Source of the DNA: Deltaproteobacteria bacterium
Lineage (GTDB): Bacteria > Desulfobacterota > Desulfuromonadia > Geobacterales > Pseudopelobacteraceae
Assembly (NCBI GenBank): GCA_016182975.1
Contig: JACPFJ010000025.1
Span: forward strand, 60,697-124,696
Length of the DNA: 64,000 bases
Direction of reading: 5' to 3'
The notes below the pieces were generated by a model that was not told where the DNA came from, did not search any database, and saw only the letters and a list, made by a program, of their open reading frames with translations. Below are positions 1 to 10,090 of this stretch, one piece after another. The translations under genes and the position numbers were made by a program. Each line of letters begins with the position of its first letter. Position 1 is the stretch's first letter.

Positions 1-502
1 CTATCACTCCAACTGCGGCGGCAGGACCGAGGCGTCCGAGAACGTCTGGGGGGCATCGCTCCCCTACCTTAAAGGCGTAGAGTGCGAGTATTGTCTCACG
101 GCTCCATCCGCGTTATGGGAACAAAGGCTGGGGCTGCGGGATATTGAGGAAAAACTGCGTGCGGCCGGAATCAGGATAGCCGCGGTGACCGATATCAGGG
201 GGGGCGCCCTCAACAGCCGGGGGCGGCTCAAAAATGTCATGATTGTCTCCGGCCGCGACGAGGTCTTCGTAGCGGGCGACCAGTTCCGCAAGGCCGTGGG
301 GTACGGCGTCATCAAAAGCACCAACTTCACGGTGAAGGTGGTGGGTGGAGAGGCGCTCTTCTCGGGACTCGGCAATGGGCACGGGGTGGGGTTGTGCCAG
401 TGGGGCAGCAAGCAACGCGCCCTGGATGGTTTCGGTTATACCGAGATACTCTCCTATTATTACCCCGGCACCGAATTGAAAAGGCTCTCTGACATCCGTT
501 GA
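1..502 (+). CDS. SpoIID/LytB-domain protein, C-terminal part (5' end outside window)
   Basis: The reading frame is open from base 2 to the stop at 502, so the window holds only the C-terminal ~166 residues. Two stretches mark the SpoIID/LytB domain: the opening YHSNCGGRTE with SENVWG and PYL shortly after it, and the late GHGVGLCQWG followed by YTEILSYYYPG. In spore formers SpoIID is a lytic transglycosylase acting on denuded peptidoglycan. Non-sporulating Geobacterales carry relatives presumed to act on the cell wall. queA begins 12 bases after the stop, so the two may be cotranscribed. The family call is firm, but the cellular role here is inferred. Confidence 0.85.
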   Translation, partial: YHSNCGGRTEASENVWGASLPYLKGVECEYCLTAPSALWEQRLGLRDIEEKLRAAGIRIAAVTDIRGGALNSRGRLKNVMIVSGRDEVFVAGDQFRKAVGYGVIKSTNFTVKVVGGEALFSGLGNGHGVGLCQWGSKQRALDGFGYTEILSYYYPGTELKRLSDIR

Positions 503-514
503 AACGGTATTTGC

Positions 515-1546
515 ATGCTCGTCAAAGATTTTGACTTCCACCTCCCTCCGGGGTTGATTGCCCGCCATCCCGCTGCCGAACGGGACGCATCGCGCCTGAT
601 GCTGCTGGATCGTCGGGCCGGGACCGTGGATGAGGGTCGCTTTCGAAACATCGCCGCCTGGCTCGCTCCCGGCGACCTGCTGGTGCTGAACGACACGCGG
701 GTGATCCCGGCCAGACTTTTCGGCCACAAGGAGTCCGGCGGCAGGGTCGAGATCTTCCTGCTGCGCCGGGTCGGGGGTGAAGGCGAACAGTGGTCCTGTC
801 TGCTGCGCTCCTCAAAGGGGTTACGCGAGGGGCGGGTCATCACCCTTGCCGCGGGTATGACGGCCATTGTGCGTGCCCGGCTGGGTGACGACTCATGGCG
901 GGTGGAGTTCTGCGGAGCGGAGCCGTTCGACACCTGGCTGGAGCTGGAAGGGCATATACCGCTTCCCCCCTATCTGCAGCGCGACGACGACGAACAGGAC
1001 CGGGAGCGGTACCAGACGGTCTTTGCGCAGTCGCCCGGCGCGGTCGCGGCGCCGACCGCCGGTCTGCACTTCACGCGCGAACTGCTGGCGGAGCTTGAGG
1101 GGATGGGGATAGAAACCGCCCGCCTGACACTGCACACCGGGCTGGGTACCTTTCAGCCGGTGCGGGTGGAGCGCGTGGAGGAGCACCGGATTCACACCGA
1201 GCGCTACTCCCTGCCGGAAGCCACGGTGGAGGCCATCCGTTGCGCTAAGGCGCGCGGGGGGAGGGTGGTGGCCGTTGGGACGACAACGGCGCGAACTCTG
1301 GAATACGCGGCTGCCGGGGACGGAAGCCTCCGGGCCGGGGAGGGCGAGGCCGACATCTTCATCTATCCCGGCTACAGGTTCAAGGTCGTCGATAGCCTGG
1401 TGACCAATTTTCACCTGCCGGAATCGACGCTGCTCATGCTGGTGTCGGCCTTTGCCGGCAGGGATTATGTTATAGGGGCGTATCGCGAGGCTGTCGGACG
1501 CGGTTTCAGGTTTTACAGCTACGGTGACGCCATGCTCATTCTATAA
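515..1546 (+). CDS. queA: S-adenosylmethionine:tRNA ribosyltransferase-isomerase
   Basis: The 343-residue product has the usual length and the characteristic start MLVKDFDFHLPPGLIARHP. It also has the internal APTAGLHFT and the late VTNFHLPESTLLMLVSAF signatures of QueA. The enzyme transfers the ribosyl part of S-adenosylmethionine to preQ1-modified tRNA, making epoxyqueuosine. tgt follows downstream and supplies the preceding step, so the two genes form a queuosine-modification pair. The ATG at 515 is taken as the start because the conserved N-terminus begins there. Confidence 0.97.
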   Translation: MLVKDFDFHLPPGLIARHPAAERDASRLMLLDRRAGTVDEGRFRNIAAWLAPGDLLVLNDTRVIPARLFGHKESGGRVEIFLLRRVGGEGEQWSCLLRSSKGLREGRVITLAAGMTAIVRARLGDDSWRVEFCGAEPFDTWLELEGHIPLPPYLQRDDDEQDRERYQTVFAQSPGAVAAPTAGLHFTRELLAELEGMGIETARLTLHTGLGTFQPVRVERVEEHRIHTERYSLPEATVEAIRCAKARGGRVVAVGTTTARTLEYAAAGDGSLRAGEGEADIFIYPGYRFKVVDSLVTNFHLPESTLLMLVSAFAGRDYVIGAYREAVGRGFRFYSYGDAMLIL

Positions 1547-1550
1547 AGTT

Positions 1551-2754
<1,204 letters not shown>

Positions 2755-2776
2755 AATGTAAGGGGAGGATTTTTCT

Positions 2777-3097
2777 ATGTTGGGATTGGCATTTGCAATG
2801 GCGGGTCCGCCGGGTGGCGGCGGTGATGGTGGTGTAATGGCGATGTTTCAGCAGATTCTTCCGCTGGTATTCATGTTTGCCATCTTCTACTTCCTGTTGA
2901 TACGCCCGCAGCAGAAAAAGGCCAAGGAGCACAAGTCGCTTTTGGACGCGCTCAAAAAAGGTGATAACGTTATTACCGCGGGCGGGGTGCATGGCAAGGT
3001 CGTCTCCGTGGACGACACCATCGTGACCCTTGAGATCGCCACGGGCGTCAACATCAAGATCACCAAGAGCTACATCGCCACCATCAAAAAGGACTAG
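2777..3097 (+). CDS. yajC: Preprotein translocase accessory subunit YajC
   Basis: The small 106-residue protein has a single membrane segment near residues 30-48 (ILPLVFMFAIFYFLLIRP), the RPQQKKAKEHK stretch, and a cytoplasmic domain with DNVITAGGVHGKV. YajC associates with SecDF in the inner membrane. A good AGGGGAGG ribosome-binding site lies 5' of the ATG. secD starts 30 bases after the stop, and the three genes look like one operon with tgt. Confidence 0.96.
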   Translation: MLGLAFAMAGPPGGGGDGGVMAMFQQILPLVFMFAIFYFLLIRPQQKKAKEHKSLLDALKKGDNVITAGGVHGKVVSVDDTIVTLEIATGVNIKITKSYIATIKKD

Positions 3098-3127
3098 TGT
3101 AATCATATCGAAGGGAGACCGAGCTTC

Positions 3128-4720
3128 ATGCCGAAAGGAACTGGCTGGCGCATAAGCCTGATATTCATCTTCGTCCTAATGTCGTTGCTCTACCTCACCC
3201 CCACTCTGGCGGCCAGGCTGCCGTCGTGGTGGAGCGGGCTCCTGCCCAAGGACAAGATCCATCTGGGTCTCGACCTTCAGGGTGGGACGCATCTGGTGCT
3301 GGAGGTGGATACCCAGAAGGCGGTGGAGGGATCGCTGGATCTCGTGGCCACCGATCTGGAAGACACGTTGAACAGCAAGAACCTCCGCTTCAAACGGATC
3401 AGCCGTACGGGCTCGGACAAGGTCTCGCTCGTGCTCTACGAGAAAGGGACGGCCGAGGCGGTCCAGAAGCTGCTCAAGGACAAGTACCCAGGTTACGAGT
3501 TGAGCCCTCCCGTTGACGAGGGTGGCTTTGTTGCCCTCAACCTGCGGGTCGGCGACCAGGATGCCCAGGATCGCAAGACCAAGGCGGTTGCCCAGGCCCT
3601 GGAGACCATCCGCAACAGGATCGACCAGTTCGGCGTCTCCGAGCCGGTCATCCAGCGCGAGGGTATCGACCACATCGTGGTGCAGCTTCCCGGCATCAAG
3701 GACCCCCAGCGCGCCATCGATCTGATCGGCAAGACCGCCCGCCTCGATTTCAAGCTGGTCCGCGAGGATATCCCCCCAACCTCGGCCACCATCCCCGAGG
3801 ACGCGGAGGTGCTCAAGGAGAAGACGGTCGATCAGGCCACGGGAGCGGTCAGCGAGGTGCCGTTTGTCGTGCAGAAAAGGTCGATCATCACCGGCGACCT
3901 GCTGACCGATGCCCAGGTGCGGATCGACTCCCAGTTCAACCAGCCCTATGTCGCCATCGAGTTCAACTCCCTGGGCGCCAAGCTGTTTGACCAGGTGACC
4001 GCCGCCAACGTGGGCAAACGCTTTGCCATCGTGCTGGACAACAACGTCTATTCCGCCCCGGTCATCCGCGAACGCATCTCCGGCGGCAGCGCCCAGATCT
4101 CGGGCAACTTCACCGAGAAGACCGCCGCCGACCTGGCCATAGTGCTGCGGGCCGGCGCCCTTCCCGCCCCGGTCAAGATCATCCAGAACGTGACCGTAGG
4201 TCCCTCCCTGGGGCAGGATTCGATCAACAAGGGGTTGATGGCCGGCATGATCGGGGTAATACTGGTGATTGTCTTCATGGCGATCTACTACAGGCTGTGC
4301 GGTATAGTCGCCAATCTGGGGATGGTGCTGAACGTGCTCTACCTGATGGGCTCGCTGGCGGCCCTTGGGGCCACCCTGACCCTGCCCGGCATCGCTGCCA
4401 TCGTCCTGTTGATCGGCATGTCGGTGGACGCGAACGTGATCATCTTCGAGCGCATCCGCGAGGAGCTCAAGCTGGGCAAGTCTCCCAAGGCGGCGCTGGA
4501 CGCCGGCTATGACAAGGCATTCCTGACCATCATGGACTCCCACATCACCACCCTGATCACCGCGGCGGTGCTGTTCCAGTTCGGCACCGGTCCGGTCAAG
4601 GGGTTCGCCGTTTCCCTCAGCCTGGGTGTCATCATCAACCTGTTCACCGCGCTGATCGGTACCAAAGTGACCTTTGACCTGTTCCTCGCCAAGGGGACAG
4701 CCAAGAAACTGAGCATTTAG
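3128..4720 (+). CDS. secD: Protein translocase subunit SecD
   Basis: The protein has 530 residues. An N-terminal membrane segment is followed by the periplasmic P1 domain beginning LGLDLQGGTHLVLEV. The C-terminal membrane block contains the conserved IGMSVDANVIIFERIREEL motif of the RND-type proton channel. SecD works with SecF to use the proton-motive force in the late steps of export through SecYEG. A GGGAGACCGAGC ribosome-binding region precedes the ATG. secF lies 92 bases downstream, separated by a clear hairpin. Confidence 0.97.
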   Translation: MPKGTGWRISLIFIFVLMSLLYLTPTLAARLPSWWSGLLPKDKIHLGLDLQGGTHLVLEVDTQKAVEGSLDLVATDLEDTLNSKNLRFKRISRTGSDKVSLVLYEKGTAEAVQKLLKDKYPGYELSPPVDEGGFVALNLRVGDQDAQDRKTKAVAQALETIRNRIDQFGVSEPVIQREGIDHIVVQLPGIKDPQRAIDLIGKTARLDFKLVREDIPPTSATIPEDAEVLKEKTVDQATGAVSEVPFVVQKRSIITGDLLTDAQVRIDSQFNQPYVAIEFNSLGAKLFDQVTAANVGKRFAIVLDNNVYSAPVIRERISGGSAQISGNFTEKTAADLAIVLRAGALPAPVKIIQNVTVGPSLGQDSINKGLMAGMIGVILVIVFMAIYYRLCGIVANLGMVLNVLYLMGSLAALGATLTLPGIAAIVLLIGMSVDANVIIFERIREELKLGKSPKAALDAGYDKAFLTIMDSHITTLITAAVLFQFGTGPVKGFAVSLSLGVIINLFTALIGTKVTFDLFLAKGTAKKLSI

Positions 4721-4727
4721 TAAGTTA

Positions 4728-4766
4728 GAAGTTATTTGCTACGCTATGTTAGCAGCAAATAACTTC
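4728..4766. repeat. 13-bp perfect inverted repeat in the secD-secF gap
   Basis: GAAGTTATTTGCT at 4728-4740 and AGCAAATAACTTC at 4754-4766 are exact complements around a 13-base loop. No T-run follows, so it does not look like a classical intrinsic terminator. It could stabilise or process the mRNA between secD and secF. Confidence 0.75.
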
Positions 4767-4812
4767 GTCAACGCACTTATCTTGTGTAACAAGGCTAGGG
4801 GGAGCACCGTTC

Positions 4813-5733
4813 ATGGAAATTCTGGGCAAGACCAACATAGACTTCATCGGCAAGCGTAACATCGCCTTTGCCATATCGGCGGTGATCTCCATCCTGGGGA
4901 TTATCGGCATCATCCAGATCGGGCGCGGCGCCGCCAACATGGGGATCGACTTCTCCGGCGGTACCGCCATGCAGCTCAAGTTCGATAAGCCGCCGCAGAT
5001 CGCGGAGGTTCGCACTGCACTGCATAAACACGGCATCGAAAAGGCGGAACTGCAGGAGATCAAGGATGGCAACAAGCTGTTGATCAAGATCGACAAGAAT
5101 GCCGGCGCTGCCGTCGGCAAATCGGCGGAGATGATCCAGGCCGCCTTGACAAAGGGATTGCCAGGCAACACCTTTGTGGTGGAAAGCACAACAGAGATCG
5201 GCCCCGCCATCGGCGATAAGCTGCGCAAGGATACCCTGATCGCCGTGGCCATCTCGCTCCTGGGGATCATCCTCTACATCGCCTGGCGCTTCGACCTCAA
5301 GTTCGGCATCGGCGCCACCCTGGCCACCATGCACGACGTCCTGGCCATGTTCGCCGTCTTCTTCGTGATGGGCAAGGAGATCAACCTGCTCTTCATCACC
5401 GCGGTGCTGACCATCGCCGGCTATTCGCTGACCGACACCGTGGTCGTGTTCGACCGCATCCGCGAGAACCTGCACAAGAACCTCAAGGGGGCGATGGACA
5501 CCATCTTCAACCAGAGCATCAACGAGGTGCTCTCCCGCACCATCATCACCTCGTTGACCACCTTTCTGGCGGCCGCGTCGCTGTTCTTCTTCGGCGGAGA
5601 GGTGATCCACGATTTCTCCCTGGCCCTGCTGGTGGGGATCGGTGTCGCGACCTACTCGTCCGTCTTCGTGGCCAGCCCGATCGTGGTGCTGCTTGAAAAC
5701 CGCGCCCTGGCGAAACAGGAGCAAAAGGCTTGA
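4813..5733 (+). CDS. secF: Protein translocase subunit SecF
   Basis: The 306-residue protein shows the SecF N-terminal region ending in MGIDFSGGTAMQLKF. It also has the TDTVVVFDRIRENL signature of the RND-like channel and about six membrane segments. It is the partner of SecD in the inner membrane. AGGGGGAGC precedes the ATG at 4813. The length and gene order match a standard separate SecF rather than a SecDF fusion. Confidence 0.97.
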   Translation: MEILGKTNIDFIGKRNIAFAISAVISILGIIGIIQIGRGAANMGIDFSGGTAMQLKFDKPPQIAEVRTALHKHGIEKAELQEIKDGNKLLIKIDKNAGAAVGKSAEMIQAALTKGLPGNTFVVESTTEIGPAIGDKLRKDTLIAVAISLLGIILYIAWRFDLKFGIGATLATMHDVLAMFAVFFVMGKEINLLFITAVLTIAGYSLTDTVVVFDRIRENLHKNLKGAMDTIFNQSINEVLSRTIITSLTTFLAAASLFFFGGEVIHDFSLALLVGIGVATYSSVFVASPIVVLLENRALAKQEQKA

Positions 5734-5764
5734 CCGGCCATAGTCCGCACATGGAGGTGCTTTG

Positions 5765-6340
5765 TTGAACAAGGATTCCATTTTGATTGCCGCAGTAGCC
5801 CTGATTGTCGGCCTCCTGGGAGGCTACCTGATCTTCAGCATCAGCAGGGCCGGGAAAAGCGGGCAGGAAGCGCCCGCCATCTCCACCGGGTCCGGCTCGC
5901 CCGCCGATTATTCCCGACGCATCGCCGAGGCCGAAAAGATCGTGGCCCAGGACCCCAAGAACCTGAATGCCTGGATATCCCTGGGCAACGACTTCTTCGA
6001 CACAGATCAGACCCAAAAATCGATCAATGCCTACGGCAAGGCCCTGGAGATCGATCCCAACAACCCCAACGTACTTACCGATCAGGGGGTCATGTACCGC
6101 AAGGTGGGGTGGTACGACAAGGCCCTGGCCAACTTCGAGAAGGCGCAGAGGATAGACCCCAATCACCTGCAGAGTCTCTACAACATGGGGATTGTCTATG
6201 CCATGGATCTGAAGCAGCCGGATAAGGCCACCGAGGCCTGGGGCAGATATCTCAAGATCGACTCCAACAGCCCCACTGCCATCCAGATCAAGGGGTTGAT
6301 GGAAAAGATGGGGTCAGGGGCGCAACCGGCCTTTAAGTAG
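5765..6340 (+). CDS. Membrane-anchored tetratricopeptide-repeat protein
   Basis: The N-terminus has one hydrophobic segment (residues ~4-24, ILIAAVALIVGLLGGYLIF) and then a linker. At least three TPR-like units follow, seen in NAWISLGNDFFDTDQTQKSI, PNVLTDQGVMYRKVGWYDKA and LQSLYNMGIVYAMDLKQ. It is probably an inner-membrane scaffold facing the periplasm. Two adjacent TTG codons (5762 and 5765) could start translation. I choose the second because it sits ~7 bases from GGAGG. It follows secF by 31 bases, and a strong terminator after the stop closes the sec transcription unit. Confidence 0.85.
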   Translation: MNKDSILIAAVALIVGLLGGYLIFSISRAGKSGQEAPAISTGSGSPADYSRRIAEAEKIVAQDPKNLNAWISLGNDFFDTDQTQKSINAYGKALEIDPNNPNVLTDQGVMYRKVGWYDKALANFEKAQRIDPNHLQSLYNMGIVYAMDLKQPDKATEAWGRYLKIDSNSPTAIQIKGLMEKMGSGAQPAFK

Positions 6341-6349
6341 GATTGAGGA

Positions 6350-6378
6350 ATCCCCCGCATGACGGGGGATTTTTTTTG
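6350..6378 (+). terminator. Rho-independent terminator after the sec/TPR operon
   Basis: ATCCCCCG (6350-6357) pairs with CGGGGGAT (6363-6370) around a short CATGA loop, followed by eight T residues. This is a textbook intrinsic terminator. The ATG inside its loop is in frame with recJ but is an unlikely start. Confidence 0.9.
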
Positions 6379-6409
6379 CCCGCCGGCGCAGGGGAAGGGG
6401 ATGCAGGGG

Positions 6410-8122
6410 ATGCGGAAACGCTGGGAGCCGAGAAAAGCGGATGAAGGGACGCCATGGTCAACGCCAAGTGGGGCAAGCCTCCCGGCGCACCCCCTGGTTG
6501 CCGCCATTCTTGCCGCCAGGGGCGTCGGCATGCCGGAGGAGGTCAGCCAATTCCTGGCCCCAGCCCTCTCCGCCATGCACGATCCATCCCTTTTGCGCGG
6601 GATGGGCGCGGCGGTCAGCCGCCTGCTGGCTGCGCGGCGCAAAGGGGAGACCGTCTGCGTCTATGGCGACTACGACGTGGACGGCGTCACCGGAACCGCG
6701 CTGCTGGTATCCTTCCTGCGGGCAACCGGCATCAAATGCCTTTACTTCATCCCCAACCGCTTCGACGACGGCTACGGCCTCAACCGGGAGGCCATCGAGC
6801 GGATCATTGCCCTGGGCGCCGATCTGATCGTATCGGTGGACTGCGGCATCACCGCGCTGGACGAGGCGCTCTTCTGTCGCGAACAGGGGATAGACCTGAT
6901 CATCGTCGATCACCACGCCCCGGCCGAGTCGATTCCCGCGGCCTGCGCCGTGCTGAACCCGCTCCAGCCGGGGTGCGGCTATCCCTTCAAGGCCCTGGCC
7001 GGGGTCGGCGTGGCCTTCAACCTGCTGGTGGCCCTGCGGGCGGCGCTACGTGACGAAGGGGCATTTGAACCGGGAGCGGAACCGGATCTGCGGGAGTGGC
7101 TCGACCTGGTGGCACTGGGCACGATTGCCGACGTGGTGCCGCTGACCGGCCAGAACCGGATCTACGCGTTCCATGGGCTGAGGCAACTCTCAAGCCCTGC
7201 GAGGCCGGGCATCCAGGCGCTCAAGCGGGTGGCCGGGGTAACGGGGGAGGTGAGCTGCGGACAGGTCGGCTTCCGGCTGGCGCCGCGTCTCAATGCCGCC
7301 GGCCGCATGGAAAGCGCCGTGCCCGGTGTCGATCTGCTGCTGAGCGCGAGCATGGAGGAATGCCTCGGGATTGCCGCCGAGCTGGACGCCGCCAATGCCG
7401 AGCGCCAGGCCATAGAACGGCGCATCCTCGACGAGGCAATCAGTCTGGTCGAGGCCGGAGCCGATTATCCCGGACGGCGCAGCATCGTGCTGGCGTCCGA
7501 TGCCTGGCACCAGGGGGTGGTCGGCATCGTTGCCTCGCGCCTGGTGGAGCGTTATCATCGGCCGACGATCCTGATCGCCCTTGGCGGTGACGGCAGCGCC
7601 AAGGGGTCGGGACGAAGCATACCCGGGTTTCACCTGCTGGATGCACTCGCGCCCTGCTCGGCGCATCTGGAGCGTTACGGCGGGCATCGTTACGCCGCCG
7701 GCGTTGGCCTGCGGGCCGACAAGGTGGCCGCGTTCGCCGCGGCCTTCGAGGTCGAGGCGGCGCTGCGGCTGACGGCAGACGATCTCGTGCCGCGACTTGC
7801 GGTTGACGTAGAGACGCGACCGGAGGATATTACCAGGGAACTGGCGCTGGAATTGAAACGCCTGGAGCCGTTCGGCAACGGTAATCCCGAGCCGGTGCTG
7901 GTCATGCACAGGATGGCGGTCCTGGAGCGGCGGGTCGTGGGCGCGGGGCACTTGCGCCTGAAGCTGGCCAGGGACGGCTACAGCTTCAACGCCATCGCCT
8001 TCAACATGGCGGCAGTGGAGACAGGGGGAGTGGTGGATGTGGCCTTTTATCCGGAGCTGAACGAATGGAACGGCAGCACGACCTTGCAACTGCGGGTGAA
8101 GGACCTGCGTCCGGCGGAGTAG
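6410..8122 (+). CDS. recJ: Single-stranded-DNA-specific 5'-3' exonuclease RecJ
   Basis: RecJ degrades single-stranded DNA in recombination and repair. Core motifs are present in order: YGDYDVDGVTGTALL, VDCGI, the IIVDHHAP motif of the DHH family, the NAAGRM motif, and the DHHA1 region with GSGRSIPGFHLLDAL. The frame is open from 6359, but that point lies in the preceding terminator loop. The ATG at 6410 (MRKRWEPRK) has AGGGGAAGGGG 9 bases upstream and gives 570 residues, the normal length. The stop is 3 bases before the next start, so recJ and the CDF transporter are probably cotranscribed. Confidence 0.95.
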   Translation: MRKRWEPRKADEGTPWSTPSGASLPAHPLVAAILAARGVGMPEEVSQFLAPALSAMHDPSLLRGMGAAVSRLLAARRKGETVCVYGDYDVDGVTGTALLVSFLRATGIKCLYFIPNRFDDGYGLNREAIERIIALGADLIVSVDCGITALDEALFCREQGIDLIIVDHHAPAESIPAACAVLNPLQPGCGYPFKALAGVGVAFNLLVALRAALRDEGAFEPGAEPDLREWLDLVALGTIADVVPLTGQNRIYAFHGLRQLSSPARPGIQALKRVAGVTGEVSCGQVGFRLAPRLNAAGRMESAVPGVDLLLSASMEECLGIAAELDAANAERQAIERRILDEAISLVEAGADYPGRRSIVLASDAWHQGVVGIVASRLVERYHRPTILIALGGDGSAKGSGRSIPGFHLLDALAPCSAHLERYGGHRYAAGVGLRADKVAAFAAAFEVEAALRLTADDLVPRLAVDVETRPEDITRELALELKRLEPFGNGNPEPVLVMHRMAVLERRVVGAGHLRLKLARDGYSFNAIAFNMAAVETGGVVDVAFYPELNEWNGSTTLQLRVKDLRPAE

Positions 8123-8125
8123 ATC

Positions 8126-9025
8126 ATGCAGCGTGACGAACGTTTCGACAGCGCGGACAGGATCATCCGGGTCGGCTTGTGGGCCAATGCGGCCCTGATG
8201 GTCATCAAGCTGGGGGGCGGCTACTGGGGCCGCTCGGACGCCGTATTCGCCGACGGCATCGAGAGCGTCTGCGACTTCGTGGCGATCTTTGCCACCATGG
8301 TGGCGCTCAAGCTGGGGCGGCAGCCATTCGACGCCGGACATCCCTACGGCCACGGCCGCGCCGAGAGTCTCGCCGCACTGCTGATCTCGCTGCTGATCTT
8401 CGCTACCGGCGTGTGGATACTTGCCGACGCGCTCCACACCATCATCGAGCGCACATTCAAGTCACCCGGTTTGATCGCCGTTGCGGCCGCGTTACTCACC
8501 ATAGTGATCAAGGAGTGGCTCTGCCGCTTCTCGCTCAAGACCGGAAAACGCCTGGAAAGCCCCGCCCTGCTGGCCATTGCCAAGGACCATCGCAAGGACG
8601 CGCTTACGTCGGTCGCGACCCTGGCGGGTGTCGTGGGCGCCTTCTTCGGCGTCGGAATCATGGACCCGCTGGCCGCCGGCATGACCTCGTTCTTTATCCT
8701 GCACATCGGCTGGCAGACCTTCCGGGATTCCGCTTATGACCTGATGGACGGCAGTGCGCCGCCGGATTTCATCACCGAGGTGAAGCGCCTCTCCGAGGGG
8801 GTCCCCCGCGTGGAGCATGTACACGACATCCGCGCCCGCCGCTCCGGCCAGTACATGATCATCGATCTCAAGCTGGAGATGGACCCGGCCATGACCGTCA
8901 AGGAGTCGCACGCGGTGGCCACCCAGGTGAAGCGGCTGATCTTCGAGGCGTTCCACAACGTGGGTGACGTGATGATCCATATCAATCCCCACGACGAGGC
9001 GCACGAGGACCTGATCAGGCTGTGA
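8126..9025 (+). CDS. Cation diffusion facilitator family transporter
   Basis: The 299-residue protein has the CDF architecture of about six membrane helices followed by a cytoplasmic metal-sensing domain. The metal-site regions are ADGIESVCDFVA in the second helix and KDHRKDALTS in the fifth. The C-terminal domain contains HDIRARRSG and ends in HINPHDEAHED. Family members export Zn2+, Fe2+, Co2+ or Mn2+ in exchange for protons, and the substrate here cannot be read from the sequence. It starts 3 bases after the recJ stop. Confidence 0.92.
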   Translation: MQRDERFDSADRIIRVGLWANAALMVIKLGGGYWGRSDAVFADGIESVCDFVAIFATMVALKLGRQPFDAGHPYGHGRAESLAALLISLLIFATGVWILADALHTIIERTFKSPGLIAVAAALLTIVIKEWLCRFSLKTGKRLESPALLAIAKDHRKDALTSVATLAGVVGAFFGVGIMDPLAAGMTSFFILHIGWQTFRDSAYDLMDGSAPPDFITEVKRLSEGVPRVEHVHDIRARRSGQYMIIDLKLEMDPAMTVKESHAVATQVKRLIFEAFHNVGDVMIHINPHDEAHEDLIRL

Positions 9026-9118
9026 GGGGTGGGATGGATAAATTTGCTTGCATTATTTGTGGATGAGCAGATAATAATTCATAAATTTGGCCGGTAATGT
9101 TTTGAGGAGGTGAATCCA

Positions 9119-9445
9119 ATGGCTATGGCGGCGCTATCACCAAGCAGTATTCTGGCTACTCCAATCCAGGTTAATTCGCAGGTCAGGAACGACCTTCAGA
9201 CCTCGGTCCCCCAAGTTGCCCAGGACGCGCAGAAGACCGCAAAATCGGCGCAAACCGATACGATTACCATATCAGCTCAAGCATTGAAGATGGCGGGTGA
9301 TGAGAACTCTATCGCCAAGGAAAAGGCTAAGAAGACGGGTGAACAAGAAGTTTTGCAGATGGCGGACGACAAGATTTATGACGAAAAAAAGGCGACACAA
9401 AAAAAGGCGGTTGAAGCTTATGCCGCTGCAAGTGCGAACAGGTAA
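9119..9445 (+). CDS. Small hypothetical protein with SAQALK motif
   Basis: The 108-residue product starts MAMAALSPSSILATPIQ. It is rich in Ala, Gln and Lys, has no membrane segment, and is predicted largely helical toward the C-terminus. TDTITISAQALKMA resembles short stretches seen in proteins annotated as flagellar or motility related in Geobacter, but I do not recognise the family. A strong GAGGAGGTG precedes the ATG at 9119; an in-frame GTG at 9110 overlaps that site and is rejected. It is flanked by non-coding DNA and ends with a good terminator, so it is probably monocistronic. Confidence 0.75.
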   Translation: MAMAALSPSSILATPIQVNSQVRNDLQTSVPQVAQDAQKTAKSAQTDTITISAQALKMAGDENSIAKEKAKKTGEQEVLQMADDKIYDEKKATQKKAVEAYAAASANR

Positions 9446-9482
9446 CGCGGCAATATTGCGTACGGACATATCCGCAGGAACA

Positions 9483-9517
9483 AAAAGAGGAAACCGGCAA
9501 TTGGTTTCCTCTTTTAT
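9483..9517 (+). terminator. Intrinsic terminator after the small hypothetical gene
   Basis: AAAAGAGGAAACC (9483-9495) pairs perfectly with GGTTTCCTCTTTT (9503-9515) around GGCAATT. The right arm supplies the T-tract. The remaining DNA up to 9664 shows no gene. Confidence 0.9.
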
Positions 9518-9664
9518 TTGAGAAGCTAAAGACTGCTGCCACTATTCCAGGGGGCAGAGGCCGTTGCGTATCGTGTGCCTGGAAGGTGATCATTCCAGTG
9601 GTTCCGCCGCGATCAGGCATCCCCGGCCGGCAACAGCATGTAAACGAGAATACGGAGGTCTCAC

Positions 9665-10090
9665 ATGAAGGTCGAGTGGCAGGAGTATCTTTCGGTAGGG
9701 GTGGAGGAAATAGATCGACAGCACAAGCTGCTTTTCGAAAAGTACAATGCCTTTTTTACTGCCTACCATGGGGGACGGGGGGACGAGGAGGTAATCCGGC
9801 TGTTCGGTTTTCTCGAAGAGTATATGGCAACCCACTTTGCCGACGAGGAGAGCCTGCAGAAACGGGTCTGTTTTCCCGATTATCAAAGGCATCGGGAGAA
9901 GCACCTGGAGCTTACCTGCAAGGTTGCCGAACTCAAGGAGCGCCTCTATAACGAGGGCCCCGATCATAATCTTGTAACCTCCGCGGGTCTGTTGATGACC
10001 GGTTGGCTCATCGAGCACATTTCCGTCATGGATCACGCCATTGCACGGTACGTGAAGGCGTCACCGATTCAGGACCAACACAATACATGA
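9665..10090 (+). CDS. Bacteriohemerythrin
   Basis: The 141-residue single-domain protein carries the di-iron ligand pattern of hemerythrin: His in EEIDRQHKLL, HFADEE (HxxxE), HREKH, and HISVMD (HxxxxD) at the end. It binds O2 reversibly at a non-heme di-iron centre. In anaerobes it is thought to buffer or sense oxygen. GGAGG lies 8 bases before the ATG. The stop overlaps the start of hrpB by 4 bases (ATGA). Confidence 0.93.
   Translation: MKVEWQEYLSVGVEEIDRQHKLLFEKYNAFFTAYHGGRGDEEVIRLFGFLEEYMATHFADEESLQKRVCFPDYQRHREKHLELTCKVAELKERLYNEGPDHNLVTSAGLLMTGWLIEHISVMDHAIARYVKASPIQDQHNT

Noticed and set aside
3176..4543. 455-codon minus-strand frame opposite secD
   Set aside because: His/Gln/Asp-rich shadow of a highly conserved gene.
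6359..6409. Upstream start of recJ
   Set aside because: ATG 6359 lies in the loop of the preceding terminator; ATG 6410 has the ribosome-binding site and family-like N-terminus.
9586..9951. 121-codon plus-strand frame overlapping the hemerythrin gene
   Set aside because: It is out of frame with the conserved di-iron ligands and has no motif of its own.
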